From: Pseudomonadota bacterium
GTDB taxonomy: Bacteria > Desulfobacterota > Desulfovibrionia > Desulfovibrionales > Desulfovibrionaceae
Length of the DNA: 32,999 nt
Direction of reading: 5' to 3'
Assembly: GCA_023433925.1 (NCBI GenBank)
Contig: JAEYTO010000050.1
Location: forward strand, 1 to 32,999
Positions 1-8,375 of the stretch are shown here, one piece after another (the first letter of the stretch is position 1; each line of letters begins with the position of its first letter). A model generated the notes under the pieces. It saw only the letters and a program-made list of their open reading frames with translations. It was not told where the DNA came from and ran no database searches. The position numbers were made by a program, and so were the translations under genes.

Positions 1-31
<31 letters not shown>

Positions 32-70
32 CCGGAGGCAGAATAGAAACGGCCCCTGTCAGTGATCCGA

Positions 71-92
71 GGCCCGGCATCACCGCCGGGCC
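71..92. terminator. Hairpin downstream of glgX
   Basis: An 8-bp perfect GC stem (GGCCCGGC / GCCGGGCC) encloses a 6-nt loop. It lies 40 nt past the glgX stop codon. There is no T run on the glgX side and a weak T-rich stretch (TTCCTGTTT) on the plus-strand side. It fits a weak or bidirectional terminator. Confidence 0.45.
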
Positions 93-132
93 TTCCTGTT
101 TGCCGCGATCAGTCAAACGCAATCGGCGTGAT

Positions 133-2301
133 CTACTCCTCACTCCCTTCAGCCAGGAACACGTACACGCTCCTGTCGGGCATGGTGCACATTGTTACCC
201 CCGGCTCCAGCGAGCAGCTGCCGGCGAGTTCGGCGGCCGAGGAGTCGATGGCCAGATGCCAGCACTCGCCCGAGTTGGCCGGCGGCAGCGTGAATTCGAC
301 CTCGTGGTCGGCGGCGTTGAAGAGGATGAGCACGTCGCAGTCCGGCTCGACCTCGCCCGTGCGAGTGAGGTGCATGAGGCCGGCCTCGCCGGCCAGCCTG
401 AGCCCGAAAGTCCGCGCGCCATGCTCCTGCCAGTCCTCGGGGACCATCTCGCGGCCGCTTGGATGGATCCAGGCCGAGTCCTTCTCGTCCGTGCCCGGAA
501 TGGCCACTCCGCGGAAAAAATGCCTGCGGCGGAAGACGACGTGCTCGCGGCGCAGGCGGACGAGCTTCCGGGTGAACTTCAGCAGTTCCAGCCCTTCGTC
601 GGTGATGTCCCAATCCACCCAGCTCAGCTCGTTGTCCTGGGCGTAGGCGTTGTTGTTCCCGTGCTGGGTGCGGCCCAGCTCGTCGCCGGCCAGGAGCATG
701 GGCACGCCCTGGGACAGGAGCAGCGTGGCCATGAAGCTCTTCATGCGCTTGAGCCGCAGCCGCTTGATGTGCTTGTTGTCGGACGGGCCTTCGACGCCGC
801 TGTTCCAGCTCAGGTTCTCGGTGATTCCGTCGCGGTTCCCTTCGCCGTTGGCCTTGTTGTGCTTCTCGTTGTAGCTCACCAGGTCGCGCAGGGTGAACCC
901 GTCGTGGGCGGTGATGAAATTGATGCTTGCACGGGGCTTGCGTCCCCGGCGGTCGAAGATGTCCGTGGAGCCGAGCAGCCGCGTGGCGAACTGCCCCACG
1001 AGCCCGAACTCGCCGAGCCAGAAGCGGCGCGCCGTGTCGCGGTACTGGCCGTTCCACTCGGACCAGCCCGGCGGGAAGTTGCCGAGCTGGTAGCCGCCCG
1101 GTCCCACGTCCCAGGGCTCGGCGATGAGCTTGACCATGGACAGGAGCGGGTCCTGCTGCACCGCGTGCAGGAAGGTCGAATGCTCGCTGTAGGGCCCGCC
1201 GTCGCGGGCCAGGGTCGTGGCCAGATCGAAGCGGAAGCCGTCCACGCGCATCTCCGTGACCCAGTACCTGAGCGAGTCCATGACCATGCGCAGGGTCGAG
1301 GGATTGGCCAGGTCGAGCGAGTTGCCCGTGCCCGTCACGTCGAAATAGTAGCGGCGTTGGCCCGGCACGAGAAGGTAGTACGAGGCGTTGTCGATGCCCC
1401 TGAAGGAGAGCGTGGGGCCCATATGGTCGCCCTCGGCCGTGTGGTTGTAGACCACGTCGAGGATGACCTCGATGCCCGCCTGGTGCATGACCTGCACGAA
1501 GGTCTTGAACTCGTTGACGCCGCCCGGCCCCAGGTACTCCGGGTTCGGGGCGAAGAAGCCGATGGTGTTGTAGCCCCAGTAGTTGCGCAGGCCGCGCTCC
1601 ATCAGGACCCGATCGTGAATGAAGGCGTGCATGGGCAGAAGCTCCACCGCCGTGACGCCCAGGTCGCGCAGGTAGTTGACCACGCCCTGCTCCGCGAGGC
1701 CGCCGAAGGCGCCGCGCAAGCTTTCGGGCACGTCGGGCCGGAGCTTGGTGAAACCCTTTACGTGCATCTCGTAGATGATCGTCTCGTGCCAGGGCCGCGG
1801 CACGAGTTGCTCGCGGCCCCAAGTGAAGGCCGGGTCGACAACCTGGCATTTGGGCATATATGGCGCGCTGTCGCGATCATCGAAGGACAGGTCCCCGTCC
1901 AGGTGGCCGATCTTGTAGCCGAAGAGCGCGTCGTGCCAGGTGAGCGGGCCCTTGATGGCCTTGGCGTGCGGATCGAGCAGGAGCTTGTGCGGATTGAAGC
2001 GGTGGCCGGCGTCGGGCGCGTACGGCCCGTGCACGCGGTAGCCGTAGCATTGGCCCGGGCGGACCCCCCGCAGGTAGCCGTGCCAGATCTCGTCCGTGTA
2101 CTCGGGCAGCTCGATGCGCTCGACTTCCTTGCCGCCGTCGTCGATCAGGCACAGCTCCACCTTGGTCGCATGGGCGGAGAAAAGCGCGAAGTTCGTGCCC
2201 GAGCCGTCCCAGGTGGCTCCCAGGGGAAAGGGCTGCCCCGGCCAGACGGCCCTGGACGCCCCGGACAGGTGGATGGCGGCATTTTTCGTGGTTGCCTCCA
2301 T
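133..2301 (-). CDS. glgX: Glycogen debranching enzyme GlgX (isoamylase-type)
   Basis: 722 aa, the usual length for GlgX/TreX-type cytosolic enzymes that hydrolyse alpha-1,6 branches of glycogen or limit dextrin. An N-terminal CBM48-like beta domain (about residues 18-110, with GSGTNFALFSAHATKVELCL) precedes a GH13 TIM barrel. All four GH13 motifs are visible: DVVYNHT (about 281-287), DGFRFDLA with the nucleophile Asp near 359, IAEPWD with the acid/base Glu near 395, and TAHDGFTL with the transition-state His-Asp near 465. The start is set by AGGAGG 5 nt upstream of ATG. It is the last of three minus-strand genes, 210 nt after msrB, and probably has its own promoter. No other glycogen genes are in view. 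A very long plus-strand ORF over the same bases is a GC-rich mirror frame. Function is near certain; the symbol glgX versus treX is by convention. Confidence 0.93.
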   Translation of the reverse strand: MEATTKNAAIHLSGASRAVWPGQPFPLGATWDGSGTNFALFSAHATKVELCLIDDGGKEVERIELPEYTDEIWHGYLRGVRPGQCYGYRVHGPYAPDAGHRFNPHKLLLDPHAKAIKGPLTWHDALFGYKIGHLDGDLSFDDRDSAPYMPKCQVVDPAFTWGREQLVPRPWHETIIYEMHVKGFTKLRPDVPESLRGAFGGLAEQGVVNYLRDLGVTAVELLPMHAFIHDRVLMERGLRNYWGYNTIGFFAPNPEYLGPGGVNEFKTFVQVMHQAGIEVILDVVYNHTAEGDHMGPTLSFRGIDNASYYLLVPGQRRYYFDVTGTGNSLDLANPSTLRMVMDSLRYWVTEMRVDGFRFDLATTLARDGGPYSEHSTFLHAVQQDPLLSMVKLIAEPWDVGPGGYQLGNFPPGWSEWNGQYRDTARRFWLGEFGLVGQFATRLLGSTDIFDRRGRKPRASINFITAHDGFTLRDLVSYNEKHNKANGEGNRDGITENLSWNSGVEGPSDNKHIKRLRLKRMKSFMATLLLSQGVPMLLAGDELGRTQHGNNNAYAQDNELSWVDWDITDEGLELLKFTRKLVRLRREHVVFRRRHFFRGVAIPGTDEKDSAWIHPSGREMVPEDWQEHGARTFGLRLAGEAGLMHLTRTGEVEPDCDVLILFNAADHEVEFTLPPANSGECWHLAIDSSAAELAGSCSLEPGVTMCTMPDRSVYVFLAEGSEE

Positions 2302-2511
2302 GGCGCCTCCTGGAACGCTTATAGCACGGCTGCCAGGCCAGGAACATGGCGGACCGCCGGTTGAGCGGTTTACCCTCCGGGAATCATCCCGCGAAATACC
2401 CTCGGCAGCCCCGCCGGCGGATGGGAACGCACTCCCCTCGCCGAAGAGCCGGCCGCCCGGCGGACGGGCGCGGGCAGGATTCCGGTTAAAGACTCACGGC
2501 TCGCGGCTCGC

Positions 2512-2973
2512 CTATTCGAACAACCCGCGATATTGCCCGTAGCCTTCCTTCTCCAGGTCTTCCTTGGGGATGAAGCGCAAGGCCGCCGAGTTCATGCAGT
2601 AGCGCAATCCCATGGGCGGCGGGCCGTCCGGGAAGACATGGCCCAGGTGCGAGCCAGCATGCCTGCTGCGCGCCTCGATGCGCGGCATGAGCAGCCGGCG
2701 GTCCTCGCGCTCCTCGATGTTGTCCGGCTCCAGGGGCCGCGTGAAGCTCGGCCAGCCCGTACCCGAGTCGTACTTGTCGCGCGAGATGAACAGGGGCTCG
2801 CCCGAGACCACGTCCACGTAGATGCCTTCGCGCTTCTCGTCCCAGTATTCATTGCGGAAGGGCGGCTCGGTGCCCTCCTCCTGGGTGACCTTGAACTGGA
2901 GCGGCGTGAGCCGCCCGCGCAGCTCCGCCTCGTCAGGTTTCCCGTGATGCTTCTGGGATTTTTCCATGACCAT
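2512..2973 (-). CDS. msrB: Peptide-methionine (R)-S-oxide reductase MsrB, one-cysteine, zinc-less form
   Basis: 153 aa, full length for a single-domain MsrB that reduces methionine-R-sulfoxide in oxidised proteins. Family motifs are YDSGTGWPSF (68-77), SHLGHVFPDGP (108-118) and the catalytic RYCMNSAALRF (124-134). The only cysteine in the protein is the catalytic Cys126. Both zinc-binding CxxC pairs of the zinc-type family are replaced (VDVVSGEPLF at 53-62; RSRHAGSHLGH at 102-112), and the usual resolving cysteine before GWPSF is Thr72. Regeneration should therefore depend directly on thioredoxin, glutathione-like thiols or another reductant. Two candidate starts lie 6 nt apart (ATG GTC ATG). 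The upstream one is used here, and GGGGGCGG is the only purine-rich site. No MsrA is nearby. The 279 nt upstream contain a 17-bp palindrome. Confidence 0.92.
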   Translation of the reverse strand: MVMEKSQKHHGKPDEAELRGRLTPLQFKVTQEEGTEPPFRNEYWDEKREGIYVDVVSGEPLFISRDKYDSGTGWPSFTRPLEPDNIEEREDRRLLMPRIEARSRHAGSHLGHVFPDGPPPMGLRYCMNSAALRFIPKEDLEKEGYGQYRGLFE

Positions 2974-3002
2974 GTCCGCCCCCGTGCGCTTCCGGCCTCA
3001 AT

Positions 3003-3040
3003 GCGGTACGGGCGGACCCGCATGGGTCCGCCCGTACCGC
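3003..3040. terminator. Perfect 17-bp palindrome between ferritin-like gene and msrB
   Basis: A perfect 17-bp stem with a 4-nt GCAT loop starts 30 nt upstream of the msrB start and lies 213 nt past the ferritin-like gene stop. No U tract follows on either strand. It may end the upstream transcript, protect its 3' end or be a REP-like element. The rest of the 279-nt gap holds no gene I can support. Confidence 0.4.
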
Positions 3041-3252
3041 GCGTCCTTCCGGCTGATTGGGAAACGGCCGCCGGAGTCCGCGGGCGATGCGCAAGGCTCT
3101 CGTTCCGCTCATCGCCATGCCGGGAGCAGGCCCAGCCCGCTCCCGGAATTACACCATAGGTCAACTCGCCGCTATGTGGGAAGCGCCTTGCCGATTCAGG
3201 ACCCCACCCTTGTGAGGCGGCGTCCCGCCTGCCTTGCGCTTCATCGACAGGC

Positions 3253-4476
3253 CTAGGCCACGGCCTGCTTGCGTTCGCGCAGGCGCTCCACGGGGTGCGC
3301 GCCGGCCAGCTCCCAGCGGTAGTCGCTGCCCATCTGCTCGATGTGCTGCGTGATGACCTGCTGCGACGGCGTGCCGCCCGCGTTGAGGACTTGCTGGACC
3401 TGGAAGTACCGGTGGTCCTTGGGCAGGCTGGACACGGGCACGTATTCCGTCATGTCCGCCGTCAGATCGACCTGGCTGGCCAGGATGTCGCGCACGTAGT
3501 CCACGTTGTTCTCGAAGGTCATGGGCTCGGGGAATGAATCCGGGAACTCGGCCACCGGGTCCTTGCCCTCCACGCGCTTCATGAGCTCCACGGCGGCGTG
3601 CAGGTGGCCGATCTCCATCTCCAGATGGCGCTCCCAGATCTTGCGGATGCGCTCGTCTGATTCCGTCTGCATGTTCGACCAGTAGAGATAGCACTCGTTG
3701 TACTCGTGCATGACGTGCATCATGCTCCAGGACAGGGTCGGGTCGAGGAGCGACTCGTAGTGCGTCACGTGCTGCTCCTCGATCATGCCGATCTCGGAGT
3801 ACAGGCCGCGCCCCAGAGCATCCTCGGCGCGGTTGGCCACGTTCATGTAGAAGTTCATGGTCTGCTGCTCGGCGGCCACGATGGTCATGGAGTTGAGCTT
3901 GGTGCGGATGTCCGCCTTGGTGGCGTCGTAGTGGTTGCGCACGTCGTCGAAGGGGTGGCGGTGCTCGGCGATCGTGGGCCGGCCCGGAATGATCTCCGTG
4001 TATCTGCCGACCAGGGTCTCGGCCTTGATGCCCTGCTTCATCTCCAGGAGATTGGCGTAGCGGTACAGGTGGTCGAAGTCCTCCAGCAGGGCGAAGTCCA
4101 GGCCGGCCTTGACCAGCGGATCGGGCTCGTGCCTGGCCAGCCAGGCCGTCAGGTCCACGGCCACCTGCTCGTAGCCGATGGTGTGCTCCAGGACCGACTC
4201 GTTGGCCGGGATGAGGGCGCTGATCATCTTCTGCTGCATCTGCTCCATGCGGCGGTTATAGGCGATCTGGCGTTTGGCCTCGGGATCGTCGCAATGGCGC
4301 GCCCATTGGTGGCCGAACCAGTTGGCCTCGAACTCCGCGCCGTTGACGAGGATGATCCGGCAGCGGGTGTACGGATCGATGGCGTTCTTGTCGTAGGGCT
4401 TGACGTTGATCTGGCTCCAGCTGGCGTACTGCTTCTCGGGGTGCATCCCCTTTTCCTTGAATGGATTGAAGGCCAT
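3253..4476 (-). CDS. Ferritin-like (putative diiron) protein
   Basis: 407 aa starting at MAFNPFKEKG. AGGAGG lies 7 nt upstream of this ATG. The longer open frame upstream (124 more codons) runs across the divergent promoter region and has GC-mirror composition, so it is rejected. The protein is Met-, His- and Glu-rich and looks all-helical. It carries candidate metal ligands in ferritin-like spacing: Glu97/Glu103 (LEHTIGYEQ), Glu132/His136, Glu203, E233-E-Q-H236 and E288-I-G-H291. No signal peptide or membrane segment is seen, so it is probably cytoplasmic. I do not recognise a named family member. Redox, oxygen or metal handling is an inference from the fold-like pattern. It is divergent from the nitroreductase-like gene at 4863, and two copies of a 13-nt box sit in its leader. 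Confidence 0.7.
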   Translation of the reverse strand: MAFNPFKEKGMHPEKQYASWSQINVKPYDKNAIDPYTRCRIILVNGAEFEANWFGHQWARHCDDPEAKRQIAYNRRMEQMQQKMISALIPANESVLEHTIGYEQVAVDLTAWLARHEPDPLVKAGLDFALLEDFDHLYRYANLLEMKQGIKAETLVGRYTEIIPGRPTIAEHRHPFDDVRNHYDATKADIRTKLNSMTIVAAEQQTMNFYMNVANRAEDALGRGLYSEIGMIEEQHVTHYESLLDPTLSWSMMHVMHEYNECYLYWSNMQTESDERIRKIWERHLEMEIGHLHAAVELMKRVEGKDPVAEFPDSFPEPMTFENNVDYVRDILASQVDLTADMTEYVPVSSLPKDHRYFQVQQVLNAGGTPSQQVITQHIEQMGSDYRWELAGAHPVERLRERKQAVA

Positions 4477-4862
4477 ATGATCCTCCTGTCGGTAGTCGGT
4501 TCCAGCGATTTCCCCCGATTGCCGGCCCTCCCATTCGGTTCCAGCGACTCCTCCAAATGGTGACTCTATGGGAAGTCCCGGAATTGGCCATAGGACCAAA
4601 ACCGAAAGGGGCATAGGACTGGCGCCGACCCGCCTGCCGGACGCATGTGGACGCTTGCGGAAAGCTGCTCTCGCCCTCGTCGGCACAGGCCGAGAGTAAA
4701 GGCGCCGGACGGCCGACCGATCCGGCGCGCCCGGCTGGTCCTGCTGCTTCCACGGCCCCGCCTTCCGCCGAGGCCAGGCCGAGACAATCATGTCCGCTCC
4801 GTGCCTGGTCACGTAGAAAGGACTGGCCGCGGTCCGCCAAACAACCACGCCAGGAGGGACGC
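4477..4862. promoter_or_regulatory. Divergent intergenic region of the ferritin-like / nitroreductase-like pair
   Basis: 386 nt separate the two divergent starts, enough for two promoters and a shared operator. Visible content is the AGGAGG ribosome site of the minus gene (about 4480-4490), the paired 13-nt boxes at 4496-4508 and 4535-4547, and AGGAGGG ahead of the plus gene. I see no convincing -35/-10 pair and no RNA gene. Open frames crossing it are extensions or mirrors. Confidence 0.5.
4496..4547 (-). repeat. Two direct 13-nt boxes, period 39 nt
   Basis: TCGGTTCCAGCGA occurs at 4496-4508 and again at 4535-4547 (minus-strand reading TCGCTGGAACCGA). Both lie within 75 nt upstream of the ferritin-like start codon, probably in its 5' leader. 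The second copy is preceded on the minus strand by GGAGGAG. The box could be a duplicated protein-binding site, or a small duplication carrying ribosome-site-like sequence. Confidence 0.6.
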
Positions 4863-6152
4863 ATGGCTCGACACAACCTCCCCGAAGGCTATCAGGCCGC
4901 TCTCGACTTCCCGCTCATCCAGGCCCTGCTCGGCCGCCGCTCCAGGCGTTTCCCGCTGGGCGCGGAGATCCCGGACGGGGCCATGGCCTACAAATCCAGG
5001 CATACGCCCCTGCCGCTGAGCGAGCTGGAGACCATGCTCGTGCTCACGGCCGTGGGCGGCAACACGGGCTGGCACAACCTCATCTACCGCCACGAGCGCT
5101 ACGCGCCGCACCTGTCCAACTATGCCGGCGCGGCCGGAGGCCGGACCTTCCCTTCGGGAGCCGGCTTCCACACGAGCGAAATCTTCTTCACCGATGACAA
5201 CGGGGTATACTTCCTTCCCACGCGCGATGCGCCGGCCCTGGCGGAGCGGGCCGAAAACGGCTCCCTGGACCTGGAAGCGCTTCTGGCCGCGCACAAGGGC
5301 CGCGTGCGCAAACTCGCCGGCGGGCGTCTTGCTCTGCCGCCAAGGCCGCCGTTCTTCGAGGGTCACAACACCTGGGTCGTCAACCGGCCGGGCACGCTGC
5401 TGGCCATCCCCGTGGCCGACCTGGCCCAGCATACCATCGCCAACCTCTGCTACTATCTGCAGAACGGGCAGGTCATCCATGACGACCTGAACAAGCGCGC
5501 CATTCCCGGCCTGGAGCGTTTCGCCAATCTGGCGAACATCAACGAACCCCTGCCTCTCTCGTTCCTTGATCAGATGACCATGGCCGAGGCCACGGCGGAG
5601 ATCTCCACGGCCTGCTACGCCGGCGCGCTCATGCTCCAGGCCATGGGTCTGGGCGGCTGGATGTTCAACGGCCTGAACCCCTTCGCGGTGCTCGGCGCCA
5701 GCGCGGAGGCCGAGGCTCCGGGCCTGGGCTTCCGCTTCGATGCGGACCCGCGCTGGCCCATGCCCAACGTGACGGGCCTGCCGGGAGTCATGGAGGGCTT
5801 CTGCCCGCCGCACTATCCCGACATGCGCACGGCCGTGGATGCCTTCTGCGAACGCAAGTTCGGTCCGGGCGGGCCTTACCACCCGGAAACTCCGGGGCCG
5901 TTCAAGGACACGCGCCGGGTGCGATCAAGCGCAATGGTTCACGACGCGGCCTTCCGCGAATGCGTGGCGCTCCAGGCCCAGTACGTGCTGGACACCTTCG
6001 GCAGGTTCCCGGCCACGGTCCCGAGCATGTACTGCCACATGTACCTCCAAGCCCATCACCTGGATCTGGATTTCTACGACACGCACTTCAAGCCCGGCGC
6101 GTACCTGGAGACCCACGCCCGGCACATGGAGCGCTGGCACAAGGAGGGCTAG
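4863..6152 (+). CDS. Nitroreductase-like (SagB-type flavin oxidoreductase-like) protein
   Basis: 429 aa from MARHNLPEGY, with AGGAGGG spaced 5 nt before ATG. The frame is open for 72 further codons upstream, but that part overlaps the divergent promoter region. The N-terminus LLGRRSRRF (22-30) followed by PLSELE and a Gly-rich GGNTGWHN resembles the FMN-contact segment of nitroreductases. The segment EISTACYAGALMLQAMGLGGW (about 244-264) resembles the family's C-terminal 'Ala-x-GLG' helix. No signal peptide is seen. Substrate is unknown. Its divergent pairing with the ferritin-like gene suggests joint control, perhaps in oxygen or redox stress, which is inference only. It could also be a flavin-fold protein without enzymatic activity. 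Confidence 0.6.
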   Translation: MARHNLPEGYQAALDFPLIQALLGRRSRRFPLGAEIPDGAMAYKSRHTPLPLSELETMLVLTAVGGNTGWHNLIYRHERYAPHLSNYAGAAGGRTFPSGAGFHTSEIFFTDDNGVYFLPTRDAPALAERAENGSLDLEALLAAHKGRVRKLAGGRLALPPRPPFFEGHNTWVVNRPGTLLAIPVADLAQHTIANLCYYLQNGQVIHDDLNKRAIPGLERFANLANINEPLPLSFLDQMTMAEATAEISTACYAGALMLQAMGLGGWMFNGLNPFAVLGASAEAEAPGLGFRFDADPRWPMPNVTGLPGVMEGFCPPHYPDMRTAVDAFCERKFGPGGPYHPETPGPFKDTRRVRSSAMVHDAAFRECVALQAQYVLDTFGRFPATVPSMYCHMYLQAHHLDLDFYDTHFKPGAYLETHARHMERWHKEG

Positions 6153-6200
6153 CCGCGCTGCGCTCCATCGGGCCTGCGCCGACGCGCTCCGCCCGCTTCA

Positions 6201-6256
6201 CGGCAAGGTCTTGCCGGCGAGGCACGCGACGCGCACGCGTCTTGCCCGTGCCTCGC
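6201..6256. repeat. Cluster of nested palindromes
   Basis: CGGCAAG-GT-CTTGCCG (6201-6216) is followed at once by a 10-bp stem GCGAGGCACG / CGTGCCTCGC (6217-6226 / 6247-6256). The loop of that stem contains a third hairpin, GACGC-GCAC-GCGTC (6228-6241). It begins 48 nt past the nitroreductase-like stop. It may be a terminator lacking a U run, or a structured element. The rest of the 280-nt gap to 6432 shows no supported gene. Confidence 0.5.
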
Positions 6257-6432
6257 GCGAATGGAAGCGCTCCCACTGCGCGCGGCGTCATGGGACGCGC
6301 GGGCTTGCCTGCGCATGGCTCCTGACGTATGGAGGGGAGTCCGCGAGCATGCGTGCACGAACGAGAACTTGGCCCATGGCCGAGCGGCTGAAGCCGCCCC
6401 GTGGGATTAGCGTCCATATTATCGGCTTGAAC

Positions 6433-7962
6433 ATGTCCCGCCCAATCCTTTCGGCCGCAGGCAGCCGGCTCACGGCGCTTCCGGCGTCCATTCCGCGCGC
6501 GGCCCGCCTGGCGGTCGCCCTGCTCGCCGGCCTGCTCCTGCTGGCCCTGCTGGCCGGCTGCGGCCTGGGCACGACCAGGCAGCTCGGGACCTTCTCCTCG
6601 CTATACGCGCGCGGGCTGTACCTGGAGGCCGAGAAGGCCTCGGTCAAGCGCGACGCGGACCTCCAGAAGGTGGACGGCGGCGACGGGCTGCTCTGGTGCC
6701 TCAACGCGGCCTCGGCCGCCCTGGCCGCGGGCGAGCCCAGGCGGGCCGTGGCGCTCCTGGACCGGGCCGAGGAGCTCGCGGGCGACGCGGATGTGGAGGG
6801 CGTCCTGTCCAAGACCGGCGGCGCGGCGGCCGAGGTGCTCGTCAACCGCAACGTGCTCGGCTACACGCCCACCCAATACGACCGCATCTTCATCAACACC
6901 TACAAAGCCTTGGCCTTCATGGCCCTGGGCGACAACGGCAATGCCCGCGTGGAGCTGAACCGCGCCTTCGACCGCCAGCGCAGGGCCGTGGAGTACTTCC
7001 AGGCCGAGATCGCCAAGGGCCAGCAGGCCATGGAGCGCAAGAAGGCCGAATCCAGGGGGCCGTCCATGTCGGGCATGGACGCATCCAGAATCGCCGAGGC
7101 AAGCCAGGCCCAGGCCCAACGCATGGCCGACGAGGAGCGCTGGAAGCCCTACCCGGACTACGTGAACCCCTACGCCACGTATCTGAACGGCCTGTTCTTC
7201 CTCCTGGCCGGCCAGGACGGCGGGGACCTGGACAAGGCCCTGGACAGCCTGCGCCGCGTGCGCGGCATGTCCGAGGGCAACCTCTTCCTGGAGCAGGACA
7301 TCGCCCTGGCCGAGGCCTGGGCCACGGGCGCGGGCAGCCGCCGGGAGGCCGAGCCCACGGTCTGGGTCATCTTCGAGAACGGCCTGGCCCCGGACCTGGC
7401 CCAGGCCGGCTTCAACCTGCCGCTGTTCGTGGTCAACGCGCGCATGCCGGTCAAGTACTTCGCCGTGGCCTTCCCGGTGCTCCGGCCGGGTCGGCCGGCC
7501 CTGCCCAGGCTCGGCCTGTCCGGCGGCGGCGCGCTCGTGGAGACGGCCCCCCTGGCCGACGTGGGCCGCGTGGTGGGCGCGGAGTACAACGTGCGCCTGC
7601 CCTACGAGCTGACCATGGCCGCCCTGTCCGCGGCCTCCAAGACCATGCTCCAGTACGGGGCCCAGCGCGCCGCCGGCGGCAACACCCCGGCGGGCCAGGC
7701 GGCCAGCGCCATCATGGCCATCTACACCGCCGCGACCACCTCGGCCGACCTGCGCTCCTGGACGGCCCTGCCCACGGACGTGCAGGTCGCCCGCCTGCCC
7801 AGGCCCGAGGACGGCCGGCTGTCCATCCGGGCAATGACCGGCCGCGTGCTGCGCGAAGTCTCCTTGCCCGAGTCCCGCTTCTGCATCGTCCACGTGCGCA
7901 TGCCCTCGGCCGGAGCCGAGCCGGCCTGCGCGATCATCCCCATTCAGGAGGTACGCTCATGA
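6433..7962 (+). CDS. COG3014-like TPR outer-membrane lipoprotein
   Basis: 509 aa with a long basic n-region, a hydrophobic stretch (26-41) and lipobox LLAGC with Cys43. The residue after Cys is Gly, so there is no Asp inner-membrane retention signal and outer-membrane sorting is expected. The mature protein is helical with TPR-like spacing (for example YARGLYLEAEKAS and AFMALGDNGNARVELNRAF). The start is poorly fixed: this ATG lacks a good ribosome site, but it gives a complete signal peptide. The gene overlaps the next by ATGA. The partnership with YcfL- and LpoB-like genes is the reason for naming COG3014. The family's biochemical role is unknown, and scaffolding of envelope synthase regulators is inferred. 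Confidence 0.75.
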   Translation: MSRPILSAAGSRLTALPASIPRAARLAVALLAGLLLLALLAGCGLGTTRQLGTFSSLYARGLYLEAEKASVKRDADLQKVDGGDGLLWCLNAASAALAAGEPRRAVALLDRAEELAGDADVEGVLSKTGGAAAEVLVNRNVLGYTPTQYDRIFINTYKALAFMALGDNGNARVELNRAFDRQRRAVEYFQAEIAKGQQAMERKKAESRGPSMSGMDASRIAEASQAQAQRMADEERWKPYPDYVNPYATYLNGLFFLLAGQDGGDLDKALDSLRRVRGMSEGNLFLEQDIALAEAWATGAGSRREAEPTVWVIFENGLAPDLAQAGFNLPLFVVNARMPVKYFAVAFPVLRPGRPALPRLGLSGGGALVETAPLADVGRVVGAEYNVRLPYELTMAALSAASKTMLQYGAQRAAGGNTPAGQAASAIMAIYTAATTSADLRSWTALPTDVQVARLPRPEDGRLSIRAMTGRVLREVSLPESRFCIVHVRMPSAGAEPACAIIPIQEVRS

Positions 7963-8357
7963 TCAGTCCGAGAATCCCGGCGCGCGCGCTGCTCGCCCTG
8001 GCGGCGATCCTGGCTCTGTCGCTGACCCTGCTGGCGGGCTGCGCGGCCAGGCAGGCCGATCCGCGCATACTCAAGGGCCAGGGCCTGAACCACATCCGCG
8101 ACGTGGCCGTGAGCGAGCATCCGCGCGAGGACGGCTTCCTCCTGCTCCAGATCACGGGCACGAACACGGCCAGCAAGGCCCGTCCGCTCTGGTACGCGGT
8201 GGAGTGGTTCGACGCCGACGGCCTGATCCTCGATTCTTTCCAGGCCCGCTGGAAGGAGGTCACGGTGGAAGGCAAGATGCCCTTCGTCATCACCGAGCTG
8301 GCGCCCAGGCCCACGGCCAAGACCTGGCGGCTCATGCTCAAGCACGATCTCAAGTAA
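7959..8357 (+). CDS. YcfL-like (DUF1425) lipoprotein
   Basis: 132 aa. Signal peptide with lipobox LLAGC, Cys28 followed by Ala. The mature domain (VEWFDADGLILDSFQARWKEVTVEGK) has the beta-sandwich character of DUF1425/YcfL. Its ATG overlaps the TGA of the previous gene, with AGGAGG 6 nt upstream, so translational coupling is likely. In Escherichia coli ycfL lies directly before lpoB, and the same order is kept here. The precise function of YcfL proteins is not known. Confidence 0.82.
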   Translation: MISPRIPARALLALAAILALSLTLLAGCAARQADPRILKGQGLNHIRDVAVSEHPREDGFLLLQITGTNTASKARPLWYAVEWFDADGLILDSFQARWKEVTVEGKMPFVITELAPRPTAKTWRLMLKHDLK

Positions 8358-8375
8358 CACCCGGAGGTGGCTATC

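Noticed and set aside
100..2364. 754-residue open frame on the plus strand over glgX
   Set aside because: His/Val/Ala/Arg-rich mirror frame typical of GC-rich antisense; the minus strand carries complete GH13 motifs.
4477..4848. 124-codon N-terminal extension of the ferritin-like protein
   Set aside because: Low-quality Arg/Pro-rich sequence, overlaps the divergent promoter region, and the internal ATG has a perfect AGGAGG.
6300..6350. Possible promoter TTGCCT-N17-TATGGA before the COG3014-like gene
   Set aside because: Only 7 of 12 bases match and it sits in GC-rich sequence where such matches arise often.
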